Shown here one piece after another: positions 17,388 to 28,225 of a stretch of DNA of 64,000 nt (its first letter is position 1; every line of letters begins with the position of its first letter). Both the position numbers and the translations under genes were made by a program. Location: NCBI GenBank assembly GCA_026314275.1, contig CP111109.1, forward strand, positions 3,534,001 through 3,598,000, written 5' to 3'. The stretch comes from JAGOEY01 sp017997515. Its GTDB lineage: Bacteria > Pseudomonadota > Gammaproteobacteria > Burkholderiales > Burkholderiaceae_C. Under the pieces are notes generated by a model, which searched no databases, was not told where the DNA came from, and saw only the letters and a program-made list of their open reading frames with translations.

Positions 17388-18176
17388 GTGGGCCTGATCC
17401 ACCCCACAGCCATCGTTGCAGAGGGCGCGCACCTGGACCCTTCGGTCAGCGTGGGGCCTTATGCGGTCATCGGCCCACATGTCACCATGGGCGCACGCAC
17501 CACTGTGGGCGCACATTGCGTGATCGAGGGCCACACGACCATCGGTGCGGACAACCGGATTTTCCAGTTCAGCTCCCTGGGCGCTGTGCCGCAGGACAAG
17601 AAATATGCCGGTGAGCCCACGCAACTGGTGATTGGCGACCGCAACACCATCCGCGAGTTCTGCACCTTCAACCTGGGTACCGCACAGGACGCGGGTGTGA
17701 CCCGTATCGGTGACGACAACTGGATCATGGCCTACGTGCACATTGCACACGACTGTGTGCTGGGCAACCAGATCACGATGGCCAACAACGCCACGCTGGC
17801 CGGCCACGTGGAAGTCGGCGATTGGGCCACCGTCGGCGGCCTCACGGGTGTGCTGCAGCGCATGCGTATCGGTGCCCACACCATGGTAGGTTTTGCCAGC
17901 CATGTGGGCAAGGATGTACCCCCTTTTATGGTGGTGGACGGCAACCCGCTGGCCGTGCGGGCCGTGAACCTGGTCGGTTTGCGCCGCCGTGATTTCTCCG
18001 CCGAGCGTCTGGCCGCCATCCGCGACATGCACAAGATCATTTACCGCCAGGGCAAAACCCTGGACGAAGCCCGCACTGCTATCCAGGCCCTGGCGATCGA
18101 CATGCCCGAAGCGGCTGCCGATATTGCGCTGATGGACAACTTCCTGGGCAGCTCCGTCAGCGGTATCGCCCGTTGA
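17388..18176 (+). CDS. lpxA: Acyl-[ACP]-UDP-N-acetylglucosamine O-acyltransferase
   Basis: 262 residues, the usual length. Hexapeptide beta-helix repeats fill residues 1-190 (IHPTAIV, IGPHVTMG, HTTIGADNRIF), with the SLGAVPQDKKYAGE and REFCTFNLGT segments and the HIAHDCVLGN catalytic-His block typical of LpxA, followed by a helical C-terminal domain. It performs the first acylation of lipid A synthesis. Starts at GTG one base after the fabZ stop, so translation is probably coupled. Confidence 0.98.
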   Translation: MGLIHPTAIVAEGAHLDPSVSVGPYAVIGPHVTMGARTTVGAHCVIEGHTTIGADNRIFQFSSLGAVPQDKKYAGEPTQLVIGDRNTIREFCTFNLGTAQDAGVTRIGDDNWIMAYVHIAHDCVLGNQITMANNATLAGHVEVGDWATVGGLTGVLQRMRIGAHTMVGFASHVGKDVPPFMVVDGNPLAVRAVNLVGLRRRDFSAERLAAIRDMHKIIYRQGKTLDEARTAIQALAIDMPEAAADIALMDNFLGSSVSGIAR

Positions 18177-18187
18177 CCCCCTCGACA

Positions 18188-19339
18188 ATGGCCGCACCCC
18201 GCGTCGCCATGGTGGCGGGCGAAGCCTCCGGTGACCTGCTTGCAGGTTTGGTGCTGGACGGCCTGCGTGCCCGCTGGCCCGACCTGCAGGCCACAGGCAT
18301 CGGCGGCCCACAGATGGTGCAGCGCGGCTTCCAGGCCGACTGGCCCAGCGACAAACTCGCCGTACACGGCTACAGCATCGAAGTGTTCCGCCGCCTGCGC
18401 GAGCTTCTCAGCATCCGTAAACAACTGCGTGAACGCCTGCTGCGTGAACGCCCCGACGTGTTTGTGGGCGTGGATGCGCCGGACTTCAACCTGGGGCTGG
18501 AGGCCGCACTCAAGGCCCAGGGCATTCCCACCGTGCATTTTGTCTGCCCGTCCATCTGGGCCTGGCGTGCCGACCGGGTCGAGAAAATCCGCCGCGCTGC
18601 CGACCACGTGTTGTGTATCTTCCCGTTCGAGCCCGCTTTGCTCGCAGAACATGGCATTGCCGCGACCTATGTGGGCCACCCGCTGGCCAGTGTGATCCCG
18701 CTGCAGCCGGACCGGGCGGCCGCGCGGCACAAGCTGGGCCTGGAAGAAGGCGACGACGTGGTCGCCATCCTGCCGGGCAGTCGCAAGTCGGAAGTGCGCT
18801 ACCTGGCTATGCGGTTCTTTCTGGCTGCAGCGCTTATGCAGCGGGCGCAACATGCTATTAAATTTGTAGTTCCGGCCGTTCCCTCCTTGCGTGCCGAGAT
18901 CGAAGCCATTGCGGCACAGGCCGACATGGCGGGCCGTATCCAGATCGTGACGGGCCAGTCGCACACTGTGCTGGCTGCGTGTGACGTAACGCTGATTGCC
19001 AGCGGCACCGCCACGCTGGAAGCCGCCTTGTTCAAGCGGCCCATGGTTATTGCCTACAACATGCATTGGTTGTCGTGGAAACTGATGAAGCGCAAACAGC
19101 TTCAGCCTTGGGTCGGCCTGCCGAACATCCTGTGTCACGACTTTGTGGTGCCCGAGCTGCTGCAGGATGCGGCCCACCCCGCAGCCCTGGCAGACGCCAC
19201 GATGCAGTGGCTCGACGCCAAAGGCTCTGCGAGAATTGCGGCCCTCGAAGCACAATTCACCACGCTGCACCACACGCTGCAGCGCGACACCGCCCAGTTA
19301 GCCACCGATGCCATCCAGAAAATTATTGACAAAACCTGA
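18188..19339 (+). CDS. lpxB: Lipid-A-disaccharide synthase
   Basis: 383 residues, GT19 family. VAMVAGEASGDLLAG is the N-terminal signature; DAPDFNLGLE, FVCPSIWAWR, LPGSRKSEV and IASGTATLEAALFKRPMV follow in order. It joins UDP-diacylglucosamine to lipid X. ATG at 18188 is chosen; a TTG at 18173 overlapping the lpxA stop would add five residues and cannot be excluded. An Element B patch (18817-18869) lies within the gene. The 3' end overlaps rnhB by 32 bases. Confidence 0.96.
   Translation: MAAPRVAMVAGEASGDLLAGLVLDGLRARWPDLQATGIGGPQMVQRGFQADWPSDKLAVHGYSIEVFRRLRELLSIRKQLRERLLRERPDVFVGVDAPDFNLGLEAALKAQGIPTVHFVCPSIWAWRADRVEKIRRAADHVLCIFPFEPALLAEHGIAATYVGHPLASVIPLQPDRAAARHKLGLEEGDDVVAILPGSRKSEVRYLAMRFFLAAALMQRAQHAIKFVVPAVPSLRAEIEAIAAQADMAGRIQIVTGQSHTVLAACDVTLIASGTATLEAALFKRPMVIAYNMHWLSWKLMKRKQLQPWVGLPNILCHDFVVPELLQDAAHPAALADATMQWLDAKGSARIAALEAQFTTLHHTLQRDTAQLATDAIQKIIDKT
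18817..18869 (-). repeat. Element B patch inside lpxB
   Basis: Plus strand: CTGGCTGCAGCGC, 11 nt, GCGCAACATGCTATTA, then AATTTGTAG. Exact 11-nt spacing between the GCGC boxes. The AT-rich arm stands out against the GC-rich gene. It is translated in frame as part of an otherwise normal LpxB. Confidence 0.55.
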
Positions 19340-19940
19340 ACAGGTGCCGCTGGCCTGGAGCCCGCGCGGGCTGGTGGCGGGGGTGGACGAAGCCGGGCGT
19401 GGGCCCCTGGCCGGGCCGGTGGTCGCGGCCGCCGTCATCCTGGACGCGCGCCAGCCCATCGCAGGCCTGGCCGACTCCAAAAAACTCACCGCGTTGCGGC
19501 GTGAAAAACTGTTCGACGAAATCCTGGCCAAGGCCTTGTGCTGCTCAATTGCCGAAGCCAGCGTGGAAGAGATCGAACGCCTCAACATCCTGCAGGCCAC
19601 CATGCTGGCCATGCAACGCGCAGTGGAAGGCCTGCGCCTCAAACCCGGCCATGTGCTGGTGGACGGCAACCGCCTGCCCACCCTGGGCATGACGAGTGAA
19701 GCCATCGTGAAAGGCGACGCCACCGTGCCCGCCATTTCTGCCGCATCCATCCTGGCCAAGGTCACCCGCGACCGCTGGTGCGCGCAGGTGGACGTGGACT
19801 ACCCGCAGTACGGCTTTGCCGGGCACAAGGGCTACGGCACGGCCGCGCACCTGCAGGCGCTGCAGGACCACGGTGCCTGCCCCTTGCACCGCAAAACCTT
19901 TGCACCCGTGACAGCCGTTGTCTCCCAGGCACTGCGATGA
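19308..19940 (+). CDS. rnhB: Ribonuclease HII
   Basis: 210 residues. GVDEAGRGPLAGPVVAAAV gives the first catalytic acids (Asp27, Glu28); ILAKVTRDRW and YPQYGFAGHKGYGT are the conserved C-terminal blocks with the remaining metal ligands. The enzyme removes RNA from RNA-DNA hybrids, including single misincorporated ribonucleotides. The start lies inside the end of lpxB and the stop overlaps the start of the next gene, so the three are one transcript. Confidence 0.97.
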   Translation: MPSRKLLTKPEQVPLAWSPRGLVAGVDEAGRGPLAGPVVAAAVILDARQPIAGLADSKKLTALRREKLFDEILAKALCCSIAEASVEEIERLNILQATMLAMQRAVEGLRLKPGHVLVDGNRLPTLGMTSEAIVKGDATVPAISAASILAKVTRDRWCAQVDVDYPQYGFAGHKGYGTAAHLQALQDHGACPLHRKTFAPVTAVVSQALR

Positions 19941-20713
19941 GCTCTGACCCCATCGTCCATATCCAGTCGCGCGACAACCCGCTGCTGAAAGATTTACGCC
20001 GTCTGTCGCAAGACAGCACCGCCTACCGCAAACAAGGCCGTGTCTGGCTCGAAGGGGACCACCTGTGCCGCGCCGCGCTGGCACGCAGCTGGAAACCCGC
20101 CATCGCCCTGTTTTCAGAGTCTTTTTGGCCTCTGGCGCAGGCGCAGTATGCGCAAGCAGCTATTAAAACCATAGTGTTGGCCGACAGCTTGTTTGCCGAT
20201 CTGAGCAGCCTGGAATCCCCCGCAAACATGGGTTTTGTGGTGGACCTGCCCGCTGCCGCCCCATTCGACCCACACGCGGCCAGTGTGGTGCTGGACCGGG
20301 TGCAGGACGCGGGCAACGTGGGCTCCATCCTGCGCAGTGCGGGGGCCTTTGGCTTCAAACAGATCATTGCCCTCAAAGGTTCTGCTGCCTTGTGGAGCCC
20401 CAAGGTGCTGCGGGCCGGCATGGGTGCCCATTTCGACCTGCGGATGGTCGAAGCCGTCACGCCCGAGGCGTTGGAGGCGCTGGCCGTGCCGCTGCTGGTT
20501 ACCAGCTCCCACGGCGGTGCCTACCTGCACCAGGCCGATCTGCCCTGGCCCTGCGCCTGGGTTTTGGGCCACGAAGGGCAGGGCGTGTCACCCGCGCTGG
20601 AAGCCCGCGCCGCCCAGCGCATCCGCATCGCCCAGCCGGGTGGTGAGGAGTCGCTGAATGTGGCTGCTGCTGCGGCGATCTGCCTGCATACGAGCGGGGC
20701 AGGGCGGGCGTAA
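19937..20713 (+). CDS. TrmH/SpoU family RNA 2'-O-methyltransferase
   Basis: 258 residues. After an N-terminal substrate-binding domain (SRDNPLLKDLRRL at the start), the knotted SpoU catalytic domain shows its three motifs: NVGSILRSAGAFGF, VLGHEGQGVS and IAQPGGEESLNVAAAAAI. It methylates a ribose 2'-OH in rRNA or tRNA; the target cannot be assigned, though the gene is RlmB-like. It overlaps the rnhB stop by four bases. A clear Element B copy (20122-20174) is translated within it as a stretch with Ala-Gln repeats, between the two domains where length and sequence are variable. Confidence 0.92.
   Translation: MSSDPIVHIQSRDNPLLKDLRRLSQDSTAYRKQGRVWLEGDHLCRAALARSWKPAIALFSESFWPLAQAQYAQAAIKTIVLADSLFADLSSLESPANMGFVVDLPAAAPFDPHAASVVLDRVQDAGNVGSILRSAGAFGFKQIIALKGSAALWSPKVLRAGMGAHFDLRMVEAVTPEALEALAVPLLVTSSHGGAYLHQADLPWPCAWVLGHEGQGVSPALEARAAQRIRIAQPGGEESLNVAAAAAICLHTSGAGRA
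20122..20174 (-). repeat. Element B, best coding copy
   Basis: Plus strand: TTTTTGGCCTCTGGCGC, 11 nt, GCGCAAGCAGCTATTAAAA. It matches the reverse complement of the intergenic copy at 765-812 in order, boxes and spacing. It lies wholly inside an intact methyltransferase gene and is read in frame. Confidence 0.65.
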
Positions 20714-20870
20714 TCTGAAATACCCCCGCAGCGCCTTCAGTGCTTTTTGCCTCAAGGATGCGATGCTGGTGGCTGGGTGGAGCCTGTTCCACGGCGTTGG
20801 CCGGGGCCCAATCGGGCTCCAAGCCCAGGGATATTCTGTAAAACATGGCAGAAACCCTTGGTCTCCGGGC

Positions 20871-20876
20871 TACAAT
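20871..20876 (+). promoter_or_regulatory. Likely -10 element of the carA promoter
   Basis: TACAAT in the context GGGCTACAATTGGAGG, very similar to the GGGCTATAATTGCG context of the rimP promoter at 43267. No strong -35 is seen. Transcription from here leaves about 125 nt before the carA GTG and rules out the longer in-frame start at 20845. Confidence 0.5.
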
Positions 20877-20897
20877 TGGAGGCTTTCTCGCAAACAA

Positions 20898-20985
20898 GTC
20901 GCCCGGCCGCATCCAAAGCAAACCTTCCACAAAGAGCAGTCCTCAGGACACGTTCCCAAGACGTGCCCCCAGGGCTCCGGGCGAC
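20898..20985 (+). promoter_or_regulatory. Structured carA leader
   Basis: GTCGCCCGG (20898-20906) is perfectly complementary to CCGGGCGAC (20977-20985), a 9-bp closing stem. Inside it, ACACGT and ACGTG flank a seven-base loop, with CCT/AGG pairing beneath. The 3' arm ends 10 nt before the CGGAG ribosome-binding site. Pyrimidine or arginine control of carAB is known in other bacteria; a regulatory role here is inference from position and pairing. Confidence 0.45.
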
Positions 20986-21006
20986 CGTAACCATCCGGAG
21001 AACCCA

Positions 21007-22227
21007 GTGCTTTTGTCTCTACAGGGAACCTTCCCCCCCGCCATCCTGGCGCTCGCAGACGGCACGGTCTTTATTGGCAATTCGATCGGAGCCACCGGCT
21101 CCACCGTCGGTGAGGTGGTGTTTAACACCTCCATGACCGGCTACCAGGAAATCCTCACCGACCCCAGCTACTGCCAGCAGATCGTCACCCTGACGTACCC
21201 GCACATCGGCAACTACGGCGTCAACGGTGAAGACGTCGAATCCAGCAAAGTCCGTGCTGCAGGTCTGATCATCAAGGACCTGCCATTGCTGGCGTCCAAT
21301 TTCCGTCAAACCAGTTCGTTGCCCGATTACCTCGTGCGCGAAAAGACGGTGGCCATCGCCAACATCGACACCCGCAAGCTGACGCGCCACCTGCGCACGC
21401 ATGGCGCACAAAACGGTTGCATCGTTGGGCTGTCTGCAGGCCAGGTGGTCAGTCAGGCCGCCATTGACAGCGCTGTAGCCGCCGCCAAGGGTGCACCCAG
21501 CATGGCCGGGCTGGACCTGGCCAAGGTGGTGTCCGCAGCCCTGCCGTATGACTGGACCCAGACCGAATGGAAACTCGCGCGTGCTGACGGAACGCCGGGT
21601 TATGGTGAACAGCTTGCAGGCCGTTTCCACGTGGTGGCGTTTGACTTCGGTGTGAAGTTCAATATCCTGCGCATGCTGGCCGAGCGCGGCTGCCGCGTGA
21701 CTGTGGTGCCCGCGCAAACCAGTGCTGCTGATGTGCTGAAGCTGAACCCCGACGGTATCTTTTTGTCCAATGGCCCTGGTGACCCGGAGCCTTGTGACTA
21801 CGCCATTGCCGCCACACGCGCGCTCATCGAAACCGGCATCCCGACGTTCGGTATCTGCCTGGGCCACCAGATCATGGCTTTGGCCAGTGGCGCCAAGACC
21901 TTCAAGATGAAGTTCGGCCACCACGGTGCCAACCACCCGGTGAAAGACCTGGACAACGGCCGTGTGAGTATCACCAGCCAGAACCACGGTTTTGCGGTGG
22001 ACGAAAAGACCTTGCCCGCTAACTTGCGTGCGACCCACATCAGCCTGTTCGACGGCACGCTGCAAGGCCTAGCCCGCACCGACAAACCCGCGTTCTGCTT
22101 CCAGGGCCACCCTGAAGCATCACCCGGGCCGCATGACATTGGTTACCTATTCGATCGCTTCACGAGTTACATGGCTCAGGAACTTGCTGAGCGTTTGCCG
22201 TACAAGACCCCAGTGGAGTCCCGCTGA
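21007..22227 (+). CDS. carA: Carbamoyl-phosphate synthase small (glutaminase) subunit
   Basis: 406 residues. The N-terminal CPSase domain opens LLSLQGTFPPAILALADGTVF; the C-terminal class I glutamine amidotransferase has the nucleophile in FGICLGHQIMALASG and the His/Glu pair in QGHPEASPGP. It hydrolyses glutamine and channels ammonia to CarB for arginine and pyrimidine synthesis. Start: GTG at 21007 follows CGGAG at six bases and begins exactly at the family N-terminus. The frame stays open upstream to 20845, but that part covers the presumed promoter. The stop shares one base with the next gene, which is not carB. Confidence 0.95.
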   Translation: MLLSLQGTFPPAILALADGTVFIGNSIGATGSTVGEVVFNTSMTGYQEILTDPSYCQQIVTLTYPHIGNYGVNGEDVESSKVRAAGLIIKDLPLLASNFRQTSSLPDYLVREKTVAIANIDTRKLTRHLRTHGAQNGCIVGLSAGQVVSQAAIDSAVAAAKGAPSMAGLDLAKVVSAALPYDWTQTEWKLARADGTPGYGEQLAGRFHVVAFDFGVKFNILRMLAERGCRVTVVPAQTSAADVLKLNPDGIFLSNGPGDPEPCDYAIAATRALIETGIPTFGICLGHQIMALASGAKTFKMKFGHHGANHPVKDLDNGRVSITSQNHGFAVDEKTLPANLRATHISLFDGTLQGLARTDKPAFCFQGHPEASPGPHDIGYLFDRFTSYMAQELAERLPYKTPVESR

Positions 22228-22880
22228 TGAGCAACTATCGAGCAGAGTTTTTTGCTGACGTATTTCACAACCGTAAATGGGCTAGTCTAGAGAGTGCATC
22301 TGGGTACGGCTCAGATACCTTGTACACGCGAGAGCTTGTTGCGGCGCTACCCGATATGCTCAACCGGCTTTCGGTTGTGTCTATGCTTGACGTTCCGTGC
22401 GGAGATTTCCACTGGATGAAAGATGTCGACCTTCGGGGCATTTCTTATACCGGGGGCGACATTGTGCCGGCCATGATTGAAGCCAACCGAGCGTTGTATG
22501 CACGGCCAGGAGTGGCATTCGAGACCATCGACCTTGTATCTGATGACCTGCCAAAAGTTGACATGATTTTTGTGCGAGATTGCTTTATCCATTTCACCAA
22601 TGATTTGATCCGCAAGTCGCTACATAACATCCAGCGCAGTGGTAGCCGTTACCTTTGTGTCAGTCACGAGGCCAACATTAACCGCTTTGGTGGGCCGAAC
22701 GGACACAACATCGATCTGGATCGAGCTGTTGAAGGCGTTAATTACGAATTCAGGCCTGTCAGTTTCGAATTGCAGCCTTTTGCCTTCGGTAAACCACTCG
22801 ACTCAGTTGTCGATCGGATCGACGGCGACTCCGTGACGTTGATGGCCGTATGGGACATCGCCGCACTGCCACTGAACTGA
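22227..22880 (+). CDS. Class I SAM-dependent methyltransferase-like protein within carAB
   Basis: 217 residues. MLDVPCGDFHWMKDV fits motif I of SAM-binding Rossmann enzymes (normally DxGxGxG; here with DVPCGD), TGGDIVPAMIEAN the acidic end of strand 2, and DMIFVRDCFIHFTNDLI motif IV. Similar proteins are annotated as class I methyltransferases with unknown substrate. Its ATG shares one base with the carA stop (TGATG), so it is coupled to carA, and carB follows after 18 bp. Codon use is markedly more AT-rich than its neighbours (many AAT, TTT, GTA, ATT codons), suggesting acquisition from elsewhere. It is not a known part of the carbamoyl phosphate pathway. Confidence 0.72.
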   Translation: MSNYRAEFFADVFHNRKWASLESASGYGSDTLYTRELVAALPDMLNRLSVVSMLDVPCGDFHWMKDVDLRGISYTGGDIVPAMIEANRALYARPGVAFETIDLVSDDLPKVDMIFVRDCFIHFTNDLIRKSLHNIQRSGSRYLCVSHEANINRFGGPNGHNIDLDRAVEGVNYEFRPVSFELQPFAFGKPLDSVVDRIDGDSVTLMAVWDIAALPLN

Positions 22881-22898
22881 CCCAGGACAAGAATTTTT

Positions 22899-26144
<3,246 letters not shown>

Positions 26145-26273
26145 CCCCCAGGCTTCGCGGACTTCGTTCCGCTACTCCCACCCCCTTGCAGGGGGCAACA
26201 CCAGCGGCTTGGCAAAGCCAGTTCCGCGGTGTTTGCCGGAAGGGGCCTCGCTTGCGCTTGCCTTTGAGGGAGC
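26145..26273 (+). repeat. Element A, copy 5
   Basis: Directly follows the carB TAA. CCCCCAGGCTTCG start, hairpin 1 at 26181-26195, hairpin 2 at 26197-26233 (AACACC/GGTGTT, GCGG/CCGC, TTGGC/GCCAG with one G-U pair). The third part is a weaker CCTC/GAGG stem. Its first 29 bases after the start are almost identical to copy 6, 36 kb away. Confidence 0.9.
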
Positions 26274-26325
26274 GCAATGCATGGTGGAGCGTGTGGCTGC
26301 AGAATAAGGCCGGAGGAGTTCCGTC

Positions 26326-27195
26326 ATGGATAACCAACTTGTCGAACTGGGTTTGGCCGACTGGAGTGCTGCCATGCCAAACGATGCCTGGATTGCTGCA
26401 CTGGAAGCTGGCAAAGTTTTGTACTTTCCGCGTCTGGCTTTTGAGCTGCTGGACGGCGAAGATGCCTTGTTGACGCCAGCCTTGCTGTCACCCGATGTGC
26501 GCAACATCAGCCTGGATGCCAATGGGCAGATCAAGCGTGTGGTGGGGGGCGCGGACGTGCAGCGGGCCGCGGCTGCCATGGTGGGGCGGTTTCGGGCACA
26601 GGCACAGCAACTGGTGCAGGGCCTGCGGCCGCATTACACCGAGGCGTTGCGTTATGCGCCGACCAGTTACCGCCCCGCGCAGGTGGAGTCGCGGGTGCAG
26701 TCGTGGCGGGCGGATGACCGGCGTATGCATGTCGATTCGTTTCCTTCGCGGCCCAATTACGGTGAACGGATTTTGCGGGTGTTCACCAACGCCAACCCCC
26801 ACGGCAAACCCCGTGTCTGGCGGGTGGGTGAGCCCTTTGAAGACGTGGCGGGGCGCTTTCTGCCGCGTGCCAAACCTTATTCACGCTGGCAGGCCAAGGT
26901 GCTGCACAAGTTGCATGTGACCAAGTCGCTGCGCAGCGAATACGACCACCTGATGCTGCAGTTGCACGACAACATGAAGTCGGACCTCGACTACCAGAAA
27001 AATGCGCCTCAGCAGACCATGCCTTTCCCGCCTGGGTCTGTGTGGGTGTGTTTTTCGGACCAGACGTCCCACGCAGTGGAGTCGGGCCAGTACATGCTGG
27101 AACAAACACTGCATTTGCCCGCGTCAAGGCAATACAATCCTGACGCGAGTCCGCTGGCGATATTGCGTCGGCTGACAGGACGACCTCTCGTCTGA
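26326..27195 (+). CDS. kdoO: Kdo hydroxylase (Fe(II)/2-oxoglutarate-dependent lipid A core oxygenase)
   Basis: 289 residues, recognised as the Kdo hydroxylase family described from Burkholderia and Yersinia. MHVDSFPSRP contains the H-x-D pair of the iron facial triad and SDQTSHAVESGQ supplies the distal His; GERILRVFTNANP and EPFEDVAGRFLP are family blocks. The family hydroxylates position 3 of the outer or inner Kdo sugar of the lipid A core, producing Ko. A GGAGGAG site precedes the ATG. It stands alone between Element A copy 5 and a hairpin, but its product would modify lipid A made by the lpx genes earlier in the window. Family call is from memory of motifs. Confidence 0.82.
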   Translation: MDNQLVELGLADWSAAMPNDAWIAALEAGKVLYFPRLAFELLDGEDALLTPALLSPDVRNISLDANGQIKRVVGGADVQRAAAAMVGRFRAQAQQLVQGLRPHYTEALRYAPTSYRPAQVESRVQSWRADDRRMHVDSFPSRPNYGERILRVFTNANPHGKPRVWRVGEPFEDVAGRFLPRAKPYSRWQAKVLHKLHVTKSLRSEYDHLMLQLHDNMKSDLDYQKNAPQQTMPFPPGSVWVCFSDQTSHAVESGQYMLEQTLHLPASRQYNPDASPLAILRRLTGRPLV

Positions 27196-27211
27196 ATTTT
27201 CACCCCCCGAC

Positions 27212-27239
27212 GACGCCGAACGTTTGCCCGTTCGGCGTC
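27212..27239 (+). terminator. Stem-loop between kdoO and greA
   Basis: An 11-bp perfect stem, GACGCCGAACG and CGTTCGGCGTC, with loop TTTGCC. The following TTCGCTTT is only a weak T-tract, so it may be a weak terminator or an mRNA-stabilising stem. The greA ribosome-binding site AGGAG follows 10 nt later. Confidence 0.6.
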
Positions 27240-27264
27240 TTCGCTTTGCAGGAGCAATAAAAAC

Positions 27265-27741
27265 ATGAGCACACTTCCCATTACCAAACGCGGCGCCGAA
27301 AAACTGAAGGCCGAACTGCACCAACTCAAGACGGTAGACCGTCCCTGGGTCATCAACGCCATCGCCGAAGCACGGGCACAGGGCGACCTGAGCGAAAACG
27401 CTGAATACGACGCCGCCAAAGACCGCCAGGGCTTTGTGGAAGGCCGTATCCAGGATATCGAAGGCAAATTGTCGGCCGCGCTGGTGATCGACCCCTCCAC
27501 GCTGGACGCGGGTGGACGCGTGGTGTTTGGTGCCACCGTCAAGCTCGAAGAAGAAGACTCCGGGGAAGCCGTGACTTACCAGATCGTTGGTGAAGACGAG
27601 GCCGACCTGAAGTTGGGCCTGATCAACGTGTCCAGCCCCATCGCCCGCGCGCTGATCGGCAAGGACGAAGGCGACGTGGCCGAGTTCCAGGCGCCCGGCG
27701 GCACGAAGCGTTATGAAATCGTAGCAGTGAGCTACATCTGA
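27265..27741 (+). CDS. greA: Transcription elongation factor GreA
   Basis: 158 residues. An N-terminal antiparallel coiled coil (1-75) with ITKRGAEKLKAELHQLK and the tip acidic residues in DLSENAEYDAAKDRQ, then the C-terminal globular domain ending with SPIARALIGKDEGDVAEFQAPGG. GreA enters the secondary channel of RNA polymerase and stimulates cleavage of backtracked RNA. AGGAG site ahead of the ATG. Followed at 28 bp by the DUF4149 gene, a common pairing in betaproteobacteria. Confidence 0.98.
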   Translation: MSTLPITKRGAEKLKAELHQLKTVDRPWVINAIAEARAQGDLSENAEYDAAKDRQGFVEGRIQDIEGKLSAALVIDPSTLDAGGRVVFGATVKLEEEDSGEAVTYQIVGEDEADLKLGLINVSSPIARALIGKDEGDVAEFQAPGGTKRYEIVAVSYI

Positions 27742-27769
27742 CACGCCGTCGCATCCATATCCGCTTCAC

Positions 27770-28189
27770 ATGAACAACATTCTGTCGCGCTTGCCGGTGT
27801 ATGCCGCTGCGCTGTGGTGGGGCAGTCTGACAACCATCGGCTTTCTGGTGGTGCCCTTGCTGTTCATGCACTTGCCTACGCCTGCTCTCGCAGGTGGCAT
27901 GGCCGCCAAGCTGTTCACGGCGCAGACCTGGGTGTCCGTCACCTGTGGCGGCATTTTGCTGTTAATTTCAACATCAAAACAGGCTTCGGCGCCCGCTCAG
28001 CGTGCGCATGATGCTATCGTTTTTATACTTCTAGGCCTGCTGCTGGCTTTGCTGGTCGAGTTTGCCGTGGCGCCACGCATCGTCACACGTACCAACCTCA
28101 AGCTGTGGCATTCAGTGGGCAGTGTGATGTACCTGGTGCAGTGGCTCTGCGCGGCCATCGTGTTTTGGCGGATTACTCCCAAACAATAG
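27770..28189 (+). CDS. DUF4149 domain membrane protein
   Basis: 139 residues with four hydrophobic helices (about 8-32, 50-66, 82-100, 115-133). Family members are inner-membrane proteins of unknown function usually found beside greA, yhbY and rlmE in betaproteobacteria, as here. The loop between helices 2 and 3 (about residues 68-86, SKQASAPAQRAHDAIVF) is encoded by an Element B copy. No catalytic motif is seen. Confidence 0.82.
   Translation: MNNILSRLPVYAAALWWGSLTTIGFLVVPLLFMHLPTPALAGGMAAKLFTAQTWVSVTCGGILLLISTSKQASAPAQRAHDAIVFILLGLLLALLVEFAVAPRIVTRTNLKLWHSVGSVMYLVQWLCAAIVFWRITPKQ
27974..28027 (-). repeat. Element B copy inside the DUF4149 gene
   Basis: Plus strand: TCAAAACAGGCTTCGGCGC, 11 nt, GCGCATGATGCTATCG, then TTTTTATA. 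All parts of the consensus are present with exact spacing. It encodes the cytoplasmic or periplasmic loop between two membrane helices. Confidence 0.62.
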
Positions 28190-28225
28190 GCGCATGTCAG
28201 TCAATTGGGCAAGTCTGCGGCCTGC

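Noticed and set aside
20845..21006. 54-codon N-terminal extension of carA from an ATG
   Set aside because: The likely -10 element is within it, the residues do not match CarA, and the GTG at 21007 has a ribosome-binding site and the family N-terminus.
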